In this document: one piece after another, positions 57,354-64,000 of the stretch
Layout of the letters: every line of letters begins with the position of its first letter
How positions within the stretch are numbered: the stretch's first letter is position 1
Source: an uncultured Clostridia bacterium
GTDB taxonomy: Bacteria > Bacillota > Clostridia > Oscillospirales > Oscillospiraceae
Reading direction: 5' to 3'
Length of the DNA: 64,000 bases
NCBI GenBank assembly: GCA_947649615.1
Contig: CANSSG010000005.1
Location: forward strand, 1-64,000
Program-made: the position numbers and the translations under genes
Notes under the pieces: generated by a model
What the model saw: only the letters and a program-made list of their open reading frames with translations
Told to the model about the DNA's origin: nothing
Database searches by the model: none

Positions 57354-58724
57354 TCACCCCGCCATCATAATCATCGTCACATCCACATATTTGCCATCCC
57401 GGAACACCCGTGCGGCCACCGCATCGCCCACCCGCAGTTCCCTGCGGATATTCAGCAATTGCTGGAAGCTGACGATATCCTGGCCTGCAAAGCGCACAAG
57501 GCAATCCCCGGCCCGCAAGCCGGCCCGGTCGCCGCTCTGTCCCGGCGTAATTTCCTCTAACAGCAGCCCCGTGGTTCCATCCGGCAGGGTTTTGGGGATG
57601 CGGTTGACAACAACGCCCAGTACGGGCTGGGGCTGTATCTCTCCAAACTCAATCAATTCATTGACCCACCGCAGGGCCAGGCTGGAAGGAATGGCAAACC
57701 CCAGCCCTTCGATCGTATCATAATCGCTCATCATTTTAATGGTATTGATGCCGATGACCTGCCCATATTGGTTAATGAGCGGCCCGCCGGAGTTCCCAGA
57801 GTTAAGCGCGGCGGTAGTCTGAATGAGCGTCATGGTCACGCCGTCCACATCCACGTCCCGGTTAATAGCGGACACGATGCCATCGGTCAGGGTGTTGCGC
57901 AGTTCCACCCCCAGAGGGTTGCCAATTGCGTACACCGGATCCCCCACCTGCAAGTCGTCGGACACGCCGAACTCCGCCGCAGGCAGCTCCGTCCCGTCCA
58001 CCTTAAGCACCGCCAAATCCGCATCCGCGTCATATCCCACCACTTTGGCTTCGTACTCCGCGTCCACGCCATATCGATCCGTGATCCACACCGCGCACTG
58101 GCTGCACCCGGCGATTACATGGCAGTTGGTAATAATATACCCATCCGCAGAAAAAATCACGCCGGTTCCCACGCTGACCCCGGCGTATTTTGCCTGCTTG
58201 CCGAGCACGGCTACCACGGAGGGCGTGACCTTATCATAGACCTCCTGAATAGACAATTCCGGCAGGCTTTCCGCCTGGACCAGCCGCAGCCTGGTCTCCC
58301 CGCCGGTAGGATAGACGGGGATGGAGATGGTGGTATCCTTCATCGCCTCGTCGTTCCAATAATAGTAATCGTCCTCCCAAGGCCGCAAATCATCCCTTGG
58401 CGGCGGTTGCTGGCTGGACTGCCCCCAGTCATACTGCCCGGCGTACCAAATCCCCACGCCGGTGCAGATAACGATAACCAGCAGGGAAATCCCTACATAC
58501 AGCCGTACGCCCCAATGTTTTTTCGGTTTTTCCGGCGGATTAAGGGGGTTCTGCCCCACAGGAACACGCTCTTGTACAACAGGGGTTTCGGGCATTTTCC
58601 GCATTTGTTCCGGCAATTCCCGCTCATAGCGCAGCACCACCGGTTCCGTCTCCTGGGGGCGGTAGGTCAGCACAACCTCTTTATCCGCCGGGGACGATTC
58701 CAATTCCCTCCGAAAATTATCCAT
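57354..58724 (-). CDS. htrA: HtrA-type membrane-anchored serine protease
   Basis: 456 residues: a cytoplasmic N-terminal tail, one membrane helix (about 73-96), then an extracellular trypsin-like domain with triad His in IITNCHVIAG, Asp in DADLAVLKVDG and Ser in LNSGNSGGPLINQ, and one C-terminal PDZ domain (from about 365, with RAGLRAGDCLVRFAGQDI). It degrades misfolded envelope proteins. Directly downstream of a sensor kinase, recalling envelope-stress systems such as CssRS-HtrA. ATG 58724 follows GAGGGA. Confidence 0.93.
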   Translation of the reverse strand: MDNFRRELESSPADKEVVLTYRPQETEPVVLRYERELPEQMRKMPETPVVQERVPVGQNPLNPPEKPKKHWGVRLYVGISLLVIVICTGVGIWYAGQYDWGQSSQQPPPRDDLRPWEDDYYYWNDEAMKDTTISIPVYPTGGETRLRLVQAESLPELSIQEVYDKVTPSVVAVLGKQAKYAGVSVGTGVIFSADGYIITNCHVIAGCSQCAVWITDRYGVDAEYEAKVVGYDADADLAVLKVDGTELPAAEFGVSDDLQVGDPVYAIGNPLGVELRNTLTDGIVSAINRDVDVDGVTMTLIQTTAALNSGNSGGPLINQYGQVIGINTIKMMSDYDTIEGLGFAIPSSLALRWVNELIEFGEIQPQPVLGVVVNRIPKTLPDGTTGLLLEEITPGQSGDRAGLRAGDCLVRFAGQDIVSFQQLLNIRRELRVGDAVAARVFRDGKYVDVTMIMMAG

Positions 58725-58759
58725 ATCCACACATCCCTCACATTTGGATTTAAACGCGC

Positions 58760-60202
58760 TCAAGCCTTCCCTGTTTCCTCCGCCAACTGCACGGTAAAGG
58801 CGAAGGTCGTCACGCCATCCTCGCTGGTGGCGGTGATCTTCTCATGATGCTGTTCCAGAATCGTCCGCACGATATATAGCCCCAGCCCGACGCCGTCCTT
58901 ATCGGCGCTGCGGGACCGGTCGCTTTTATGGAACCGTTCAAACAGCAGGGGCAGTTCTTCGGGCGGAATCGTCTGTCCGGTGTTGCGCACAGTAACCACG
59001 GCTTTCCCGCCCTTCTTTTCCAGCCCAAGGAACAAAGTGCTGCCCTGGGCGGCGAACTTAGCGGCGTTTTCCAGCAGATTATACACCACCTGGGTCAGCA
59101 GATCATTGTCGCCCAGCACAAGCACAGGGTCCTCAGGGATTTCCACATCCACATCCAGCCCCCGGCTGGTAATTTTTTTCTCCATAGACACCAGCACCCG
59201 CCGCATAGACTCAGACAAATCGAAGGGCTTTTTCTGTTTGATAAGGTCCAAGCTTTGCAGCTGGCTCACATCCAGCATTCTGCGCACCAGCCTGGCCAGC
59301 CGCCTGCTTTCGCCGGAAATAATGGAGAGATATTGGCGCTGTTCCTCCGGAGAGATCACCCCGTCCAGGATGCCGTCGGCATATCCGGCAATCGTTGTCA
59401 TCGGCGTTTTCAGTTCATGGGAAATATTCGCAATAAACTCCCGCCGCTGCTGCTCAGTTTTCTGCAAGGAATCGGCCATAGCGTTAAAAGACTCGGTCAA
59501 TTCTCCGATTTCGTCCTCCCGCCCCGCGTCCATGACCCGGGCGTCAAAATTCCCCTCGGCAAATTTCCTGGCGGCGGCGGCCATATCGCGGATAGGCTTT
59601 GTCTGCTGCATAGCCGTCGTCGCCGTAGCCACGAAAGCAATCAGCAGCACCGTCACCGCCGTCATACCGAAAATACCCAAAAACGCCCGCCACATTTCGG
59701 TCATGGCGTTCGGCTCAGCCACGGCGAGGACGGGTCCGATTTCCATCAATCCATTGCTTCTTGCCGGGACGGCGACGATGGCCCTGGCCTTTTCGTAGTA
59801 GCCGAGGGTAGACACGCCCATATAGACCTCGCCCTTAGAGAGCTTTTCCCACATAGCCACAGGGAGTTTCAGTTCTTGGTTATGCATTTCGGTATCGGTA
59901 CCCATAAATTCCAGCTTATAGGGGTCCCAAATCAAGAAATCGGTTCCACTCATCAGCTCCGCCACATTGAGCATAGAGCGGAGGTTTTCCGCCTGGGCGA
60001 GATGGGATTGGGCCGGCCCATAGGCTTCCAGCGCCATTTGTGCAATAATTTCGGCGCGGTCTTTCAGTTCGCTTCTTTTCTCGGTCATAATGTAGCTATA
60101 GGTCAAAGAAAAAAAGGACGCCCCCAGCAGGACCAAAGTCAGCGCTACCATTCCAACGGTAACAGTGAAAATCCGCCAGTAGATGCCCTTAAACTTGCTC
60201 AT
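58760..60202 (-). CDS. Membrane sensor histidine kinase
   Basis: 480 residues. Membrane helix at about 11-33, an extracellular domain of about 135 residues (FLIWDPYKLEFMGTDTEMH within), a second helix near 175-197, HAMP, HisKA with FIANISHELKTPMTTIAGYA, and HATPase boxes NLLENAAKFA and DKDGVGLGLYIVR. It is the likely partner of the response regulator at 60772, although a 570-base repeat region separates them. ATG 60202 follows GAAGGAG. HtrA follows after 35 bases. Confidence 0.94.
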   Translation of the reverse strand: MSKFKGIYWRIFTVTVGMVALTLVLLGASFFSLTYSYIMTEKRSELKDRAEIIAQMALEAYGPAQSHLAQAENLRSMLNVAELMSGTDFLIWDPYKLEFMGTDTEMHNQELKLPVAMWEKLSKGEVYMGVSTLGYYEKARAIVAVPARSNGLMEIGPVLAVAEPNAMTEMWRAFLGIFGMTAVTVLLIAFVATATTAMQQTKPIRDMAAAARKFAEGNFDARVMDAGREDEIGELTESFNAMADSLQKTEQQRREFIANISHELKTPMTTIAGYADGILDGVISPEEQRQYLSIISGESRRLARLVRRMLDVSQLQSLDLIKQKKPFDLSESMRRVLVSMEKKITSRGLDVDVEIPEDPVLVLGDNDLLTQVVYNLLENAAKFAAQGSTLFLGLEKKGGKAVVTVRNTGQTIPPEELPLLFERFHKSDRSRSADKDGVGLGLYIVRTILEQHHEKITATSEDGVTTFAFTVQLAEETGKA

Positions 60203-60240
60203 TATAAAAGACTCCTTCTTCGCGCCGTTGGCGCGAAAGA

Positions 60241-60712
60241 TAAATTTTTCTTTGACTGACCCCGGGGCCTGCCCGGCCCCGAACCCTGGGGTTACTTTTT
60301 GTGCGAACAAAAAGTAACCAAAAAACCGCTTAAACCTGCGGTTTAAGAATCCCTTATTTATTACGGGGGACATTATTTTACGCTACGACCTTTGGTCTTG
60401 TTTTTTCTATCTCCGGTGCCGTGGGCCGATGCCGGTGCTTGCTTCTGCGCACAGTTCTAGCGATGGTACTGGTTGCCGCGTGAGACGCGGCACGGGGGAC
60501 TGTACCTCCCCGCATGCGTAGCGCCGGGAGTACCCAAAGCAAAAAAGGTAGGCACCCACAAAATGCCCGTGGGTAGACGCAGCATCCGGCGCACAAAGTC
60601 TACGCAGTTCTGACAGAACGCCAGAAGCGTACCAACAGGAGGGATTCTTAAGGGGGGCCAGCCCCTCTTAAGTAAGTTTTTGCTACTTTTTCCTTACGGA
60701 AAAAGTAGGTCC
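60241..60712. repeat. Composite intergenic repeat between regulator and kinase genes
   Basis: About 470 bases without a credible gene. It contains a CGGGGC hairpin, GTTACTTTTTGT / ACAAAAAGTAAC, the block at 60328-60440 shared with 10356-10475, a middle part rich in small hairpins (60441-60640), and the block at 60668-60710 shared with 10-52. It appears to join both dispersed repeat types in one element lying inside a two-component operon. Confidence 0.82.
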
Positions 60713-60771
60713 CGCCCCGATTGTACATTGAAAAATGAATCATGTGGGAAAAATAAGCGATTTAAATGCTT

Positions 60772-61464
60772 TCACTTTGCCTTGGGTGTGACCTCAAATT
60801 TATACCCGACTCCCCACACGGTTTTCAGCGCCCACTGGTCGGAGACATCCTCGACCTTCTCCCGAAGCCGCTTGATGTGGACATCCACGGTCCGGCTGTC
60901 GCCAAAGTAATCGAACCCCCACACCTCATCCAAAAGCTGGTTCCTGGTGTAGACCCGGTTCGGCGTAGACGCCAGATGGTACAAAAGCTCCAATTCCTTC
61001 GGCGGCGTATCCACCTTCTTTCCATCGACGGTCAACTCATAGGAATCTAAATTGATTTCCAGCTTATCAAAAACCAACCGCTTCCGGGTGTCCTCCGGAA
61101 TCTCCGTCCGCCGCAGCACCGCATTGATCCGCGCAATCAGTTCCTTCATTTCAAAGGGCTTTACAATATAGTCGTCCGCCCCCATCTCAAGGCCCTGAAT
61201 CCGGTCAAAAACCTCGCTTTTGGCCGTAATCATAATGATAGGGGTCCGGCTGCTCTCCCGTATCTTACCGCACACCGCCCAACCGTCCATGACCGGCAGC
61301 ATCAAATCCAGCAGCACCATGTCGGGCTGCCAGGAACGGAAGGATTCCACCGCCGCGCCGCCGTCAAAAACCGTTTGGATTTCGAAGCCTTCTTTTTCCA
61401 GATACATGCGAATCAAATCGGAAATATTGTGGTCGTCCTCCACCACCAAGATTTTTCTAGCCAT
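60772..61464 (-). CDS. OmpR/PhoB-family response regulator
   Basis: 230 residues. Receiver domain with E9/D10/D11, phospho-acceptor D53 (DMVLLDLMLPVMDGW) and lysine in YIVKPFEMKEL; winged helix with PPKELELLYHLASTPNRVYT and TVDVHIKRLREKVE. ATG 61464 follows GGGAGGTTGG; further upstream has no conserved sequence. It probably receives phosphate from the kinase encoded downstream and controls htrA. Confidence 0.95.
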   Translation of the reverse strand: MARKILVVEDDHNISDLIRMYLEKEGFEIQTVFDGGAAVESFRSWQPDMVLLDLMLPVMDGWAVCGKIRESSRTPIIMITAKSEVFDRIQGLEMGADDYIVKPFEMKELIARINAVLRRTEIPEDTRKRLVFDKLEINLDSYELTVDGKKVDTPPKELELLYHLASTPNRVYTRNQLLDEVWGFDYFGDSRTVDVHIKRLREKVEDVSDQWALKTVWGVGYKFEVTPKAK

Positions 61465-61568
61465 GCCAACCTCCCGTCCCCCGGCTGCGTTACCGGAACA
61501 GGGACTTCTCCATCGTATTGAATCCAATTATACCCGAAAACCGGATTTTTTCTTGAACATTCTGTAAA

Positions 61569-62675
61569 TTACGCCGTCAGCCGCCAGGAACTAAGCCGGT
61601 AACGCCCTTCTTCCAGGCTCTTAAGCAGTTCCGGCAGAGCATCCAAGCACTCCGCGCCGCCCAGATAGACCGCCACGTCTTCCCTTCTCCGGCCAATAGA
61701 CCGCAGCAGTTCTCCGGCTCCGCCGGATAAATCCAATTCCGTCCGGACCCTGGCGCATCCCTCTGCTTCCAGCACTTCGCCCCAATCCGCGTCCCCGCCG
61801 GACCAAGCCAGTTCCAGCCAGCAGCAAGCCGCCTGCCACAGTATTTCCCGGCCCCGCCGCAGCTCCTCCGCCGCGCCGTCCGCCGTCTCGCCAGAAATCC
61901 GCAGTACGATTCCATGCCCCTCTCCGGCCAGCATCCGCAGCAAGTCGCCGTCCGCCATTTCCTCCGCCGTCAGCAGGAAGGTACCCTGTACCTCGCCCAA
62001 AGCAGGCAGAATGTCCCGGGCGTCCTTGCCGTCGAAGACGAGGTATACCTTCTGCCCCTCCGCCGCCACAACAGGCGGTTCCTCTTGAACGGGCGGCTCT
62101 GGCGTAGTCCCCGGCTGCGTGGGCCGGGTCCCCAGGGACCGCTGATACTCCTCATACCGCGAGGTCATCAGGTTAGTGGCGGCGCTGATAAAGTCGCCGT
62201 CGCTCAAAATGACGCTGTCGCTTTTGACGCGGATCAGCGGCGCAATATCCGTCTCGTTCTGGCTCCAAGACAGCCCAAAATACCGGCAGACCAGCTTCAG
62301 CGGGAAAAAGACCACGCCGCCCTTTTCCACTGCGTAACCGTCATAAAAATTCCCTTGTTTGTCGTAAGCCACCTGCCCCGCCAGATCAAACCGCAAATCC
62401 AGGTTGCTCCCCTGCCGGTACAGCGTAGCCAAGCCCAGCGTAGTATTGCGGCCATAGGACAAGCCTACCTCGCCGCCCTCAAAGACCCGGCTGGAAACAT
62501 ATAGGACGCCGTTAGAGAAAAAGGGCATTGTCTCTGTGTTAAGGTCCATAAGCTGCTCATTCGCGGCGGTAAAATAGACGCCGTTTCCAGCAGCAGCGCC
62601 AGTTCCCGGCAGCAAAACCGCCAGCAGGAGGAAAACCATCCACACCGGCGCAAGCCGCCCCAGCTTATCTCCCAT
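61569..62675 (-). CDS. Secreted stalk-domain protein with degenerate NodB-like region
   Basis: 368 residues. A signal peptide (hydrophobic about 11-28, ending GAAAG) leads to a copper-amine-oxidase-N-like stalk domain (VYFTAANEQLMDLNTETMPF, VEKGGVVFFPLKLVCRYFGL). After a proline-rich linker (about 190-205) a part resembles a polysaccharide deacetylase opening (KVYLVFDGKDARDILPALGE, GTFLLTAEEMADGDLLRMLA, GHGIVLRI) but without the metal-binding DD and HXXXH. It is probably a cell-surface binding protein. Confidence 0.72.
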   Translation of the reverse strand: MGDKLGRLAPVWMVFLLLAVLLPGTGAAAGNGVYFTAANEQLMDLNTETMPFFSNGVLYVSSRVFEGGEVGLSYGRNTTLGLATLYRQGSNLDLRFDLAGQVAYDKQGNFYDGYAVEKGGVVFFPLKLVCRYFGLSWSQNETDIAPLIRVKSDSVILSDGDFISAATNLMTSRYEEYQRSLGTRPTQPGTTPEPPVQEEPPVVAAEGQKVYLVFDGKDARDILPALGEVQGTFLLTAEEMADGDLLRMLAGEGHGIVLRISGETADGAAEELRRGREILWQAACCWLELAWSGGDADWGEVLEAEGCARVRTELDLSGGAGELLRSIGRRREDVAVYLGGAECLDALPELLKSLEEGRYRLSSWRLTA

Positions 62676-62793
62676 AGCCCCGCCTCCCCTCCGCAGGAAA
62701 TAACATGATAGCTACAGTGTACCACAAAACCGCCCCGCTGACAACGATAAAATGCGGGACCCGCCCCAAAAGAGCGCGTCCCGCACAAAAGCA

Positions 62794-63663
62794 TTATGGC
62801 TTGCAGGTTCCACACGGCTGATAGCCCTGGTCCAGCAGGCTTTCCCTGGAACCGGTAAACTCCTGGCGGTTTTCCTCTTTCATGGAAGCCGCACCGGAGC
62901 AGTCCGACAGATGGAACTTCTTGGAGCTGGTGTTAAGGACGTAAGACGTACCGGCGTCATCCGGACGCTCCCCGCCCTCCAGCCAGCTTTCCCCAGTGGC
63001 GTAGTCAATTTCCACACCGGGCTGGCAATTGTAGACGTAGACGTTGAAGCAGACGCCCTCGCCGCCGTCCTCTACGCTCTTGGCTTCCATGAGAACGCCT
63101 GCGGCTACCAGATCGTCGCCGGTATACATAGGCGTCACCCGGTAAAGCACATGGTTTTCCGTTTCCTTCACATAGTCGGCCACCATGTTCTCAAAGGGCA
63201 GCATCCCGTCTACATTCATGTACCGCGTACCGGTAATAAGGTTCTGCTTGTTGGCGTTCTCCCCCGTGAGCTGGAAGCCGATCAAATGGCAGCGGTTGTA
63301 GAGGTACTTCCCATCCACGCAGTCATATTTTACCGTCTGCCACCCGCTGGGCTTCACCTGACCGATGGACCCCCGTTCCTCTGTAGGCATCAAATCCAAA
63401 CCGACACACGCGCTGGCCGCGCCGCAGCGGCCCAAGCTGTCCAAAGGGCTGTAAACCTCATAAGAACTGGACGTCATCTCCCCCGGCAAAAAGTACGGCT
63501 CGTTGTCATTGACCACCACATAAGGCTCTCCGGAAAAGGGCGGAATATCCGTCAGCGCCGCAACAGAGGAAACCCCTCCGCCCTGCTGGGCCTGGCACCC
63601 CGCCGCCAGCAGGCACCACAGCGCCAGCAAGACGATTGCGCCCCGTTTTATCTCTCTGCTCGT
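62794..63663 (-). CDS. Lipoprotein DNA/RNA non-specific endonuclease
   Basis: About 290 residues. A signal peptide with lipobox LLAAGCQ indicates a surface lipoprotein. The nuclease core reads YNRCHLIGFQLTGENANKQN then LITGTRYMN, with the catalytic His and Asn of the streptococcal DNase type. The C-terminus (KFHLSDCSGAASMKEENRQE to CGTCKP) is a small Cys-rich cap often found on such proteins. The AGGAGG site points to an ACG codon at 63663 as start (TSREIKRGAIVLLALWC); the next usable codon, TTG 63630, would halve the signal peptide and lies 40 bases from the site. Confidence 0.85.
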   Translation of the reverse strand, partial: TSREIKRGAIVLLALWCLLAAGCQAQQGGGVSSVAALTDIPPFSGEPYVVVNDNEPYFLPGEMTSSSYEVYSPLDSLGRCGAASACVGLDLMPTEERGSIGQVKPSGWQTVKYDCVDGKYLYNRCHLIGFQLTGENANKQNLITGTRYMNVDGMLPFENMVADYVKETENHVLYRVTPMYTGDDLVAAGVLMEAKSVEDGGEGVCFNVYVYNCQPGVEIDYATGESWLEGGERPDDAGTSYVLNTSSKKFHLSDCSGAASMKEENRQEFTGSRESLLDQGYQPCGTCKP

Positions 63664-64000
63664 AGGAAAACCTCCTTCGTAATCCGCTCATGGCTGCTCC
63701 CGGGGAAATCCTCCCGCCGCGCCGGAGTCCAGCCTTTTTGGGGCAGGAAAAAGCGCCGGTCAGCGGGATAGGCCCGGTTCCAGCAGTAAAGAATGACTTC
63801 CTCCGCCTTGGCCAGCCAGGGGGCGGGGTCCTCGTCTTCAAAGAAGCAAAACTCCCCTTCCCCCGCCTGGGTGAAAAAGTCCTCCGCGCACCGGACGTTT
63901 TCCGGCGCGGGGACGAACTGCTTGTAAGAGTAGGCGTTCATCCACACCGCCCGCCCGGCGGCCTCCTCCAACAGATTTTGCCGGAGGAGGCGGTCCTGGC
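63648..64000 (-). CDS. Unknown protein, 5' end outside the window
   Basis: The open frame continues past the right edge (…DRLLRQNLLEEAAGRAVW at the border), so the start is not seen. Visible residues include MNAYSYKQFVPAPENVRCAE and VILYCWNRAYPADRRFFLPQ; no signal, membrane helix or catalytic motif is evident. Its last codons overlap the nuclease gene and carry that gene's ribosome binding site. I do not recognise the family. Confidence 0.65.
   Translation of the reverse strand, partial: QDRLLRQNLLEEAAGRAVWMNAYSYKQFVPAPENVRCAEDFFTQAGEGEFCFFEDEDPAPWLAKAEEVILYCWNRAYPADRRFFLPQKGWTPARREDFPGSSHERITKEVFLRAER

Noticed and set aside
60378-60596. Cysteine-rich 72-codon frame inside the composite repeat
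   Set aside because: It lies wholly in repeated hairpin DNA, has no ribosome binding site and no plausible protein character.
1-64000. CRISPR arrays, tRNA and rRNA genes, attachment sites of an integrase
   Set aside because: No regularly spaced repeat, cloverleaf with CCA-type end, rRNA segment or integrase gene was found on reading the intergenic regions.

Overview
The window reads as chromosome of a gut-type, high-GC Clostridia, most likely an Oscillospirales/Oscillospiraceae relative. The reasons are Firmicutes-style regulation (a T-box before pheST, an infC-rpmI-rplT leader, an FMN riboswitch before ribU), strong AGGAGG ribosome binding sites, GerMN, Gls24 and PadR/HAAS proteins, and a GC-rich codon bias. 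No rRNA, tRNA or CRISPR array was seen. All function calls come from reading the sequence; no database search was run.

Layout. 1-5.8 kb: a two-component pair coupled to a GerMN lipoprotein, a DUF1801 protein, and a Gls24/FakA operon. 5.8-9 kb: a GNAT and a phosphofructokinase with an altered active-site motif, then infC-rpmI-rplT (infC starting at ATT). 9-13.4 kb: NADP-isocitrate dehydrogenase, a methyltransferase and aconitase, i.e. the oxidative branch toward 2-oxoglutarate. 13.7-17.7 kb: Phe T-box, pheS and pheT.

17.7-30 kb is a genomic island. It begins in hairpin-rich repeat DNA with a decayed SLOG-like gene end and finishes in a broken UvrD-type helicase and an IS5 transposase fragment. 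Between them one promoter drives four tightly coupled genes: an SbcD-like protein that has lost its metal ligands, a 1497-residue SbcC/YhaN-like ATPase with a membrane hairpin in its coiled coil, a BrxL-like AAA+/Lon protein without any other BREX gene, and a zinc-ribbon protein with two CbbX/SpoVK-type AAA+ modules. A terminator follows. I do not recognise this combination; it is the best candidate here for an undescribed, probably defence or DNA-surveillance, system.

30-37.5 kb: a TetR-controlled cluster (class III aminotransferase, class II aldolase, FGGY kinase, GtrA) with a visible promoter and operator, then a DUF3737 protein and a PfkB kinase. 37.7-40.2 kb: IS630 and IS5 remnants around a subtilase-like lipoprotein. 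40.3-49 kb: an M20/S66 peptidase pair, an orphan phage-tail-like protein, DUF1062, a DJ-1 family protein, an ABC-F ATPase behind a transcription attenuator, and a PadR/HAAS pair with its promoter. 49-54.4 kb: an operon of a small membrane protein, tgt, a CmpB-family membrane protein and a TetM/EF-G-like GTPase fused to a YacP/Rae1-type NYN nuclease. 54.5-57 kb: ribU behind an FMN riboswitch, and dinB behind a strong hairpin. 57-64 kb: DUF5655, HtrA, sensor kinase, a large non-coding repeat and the response regulator, then a degenerate deacetylase-like protein, a lipoprotein nuclease and a gene running off the right edge.
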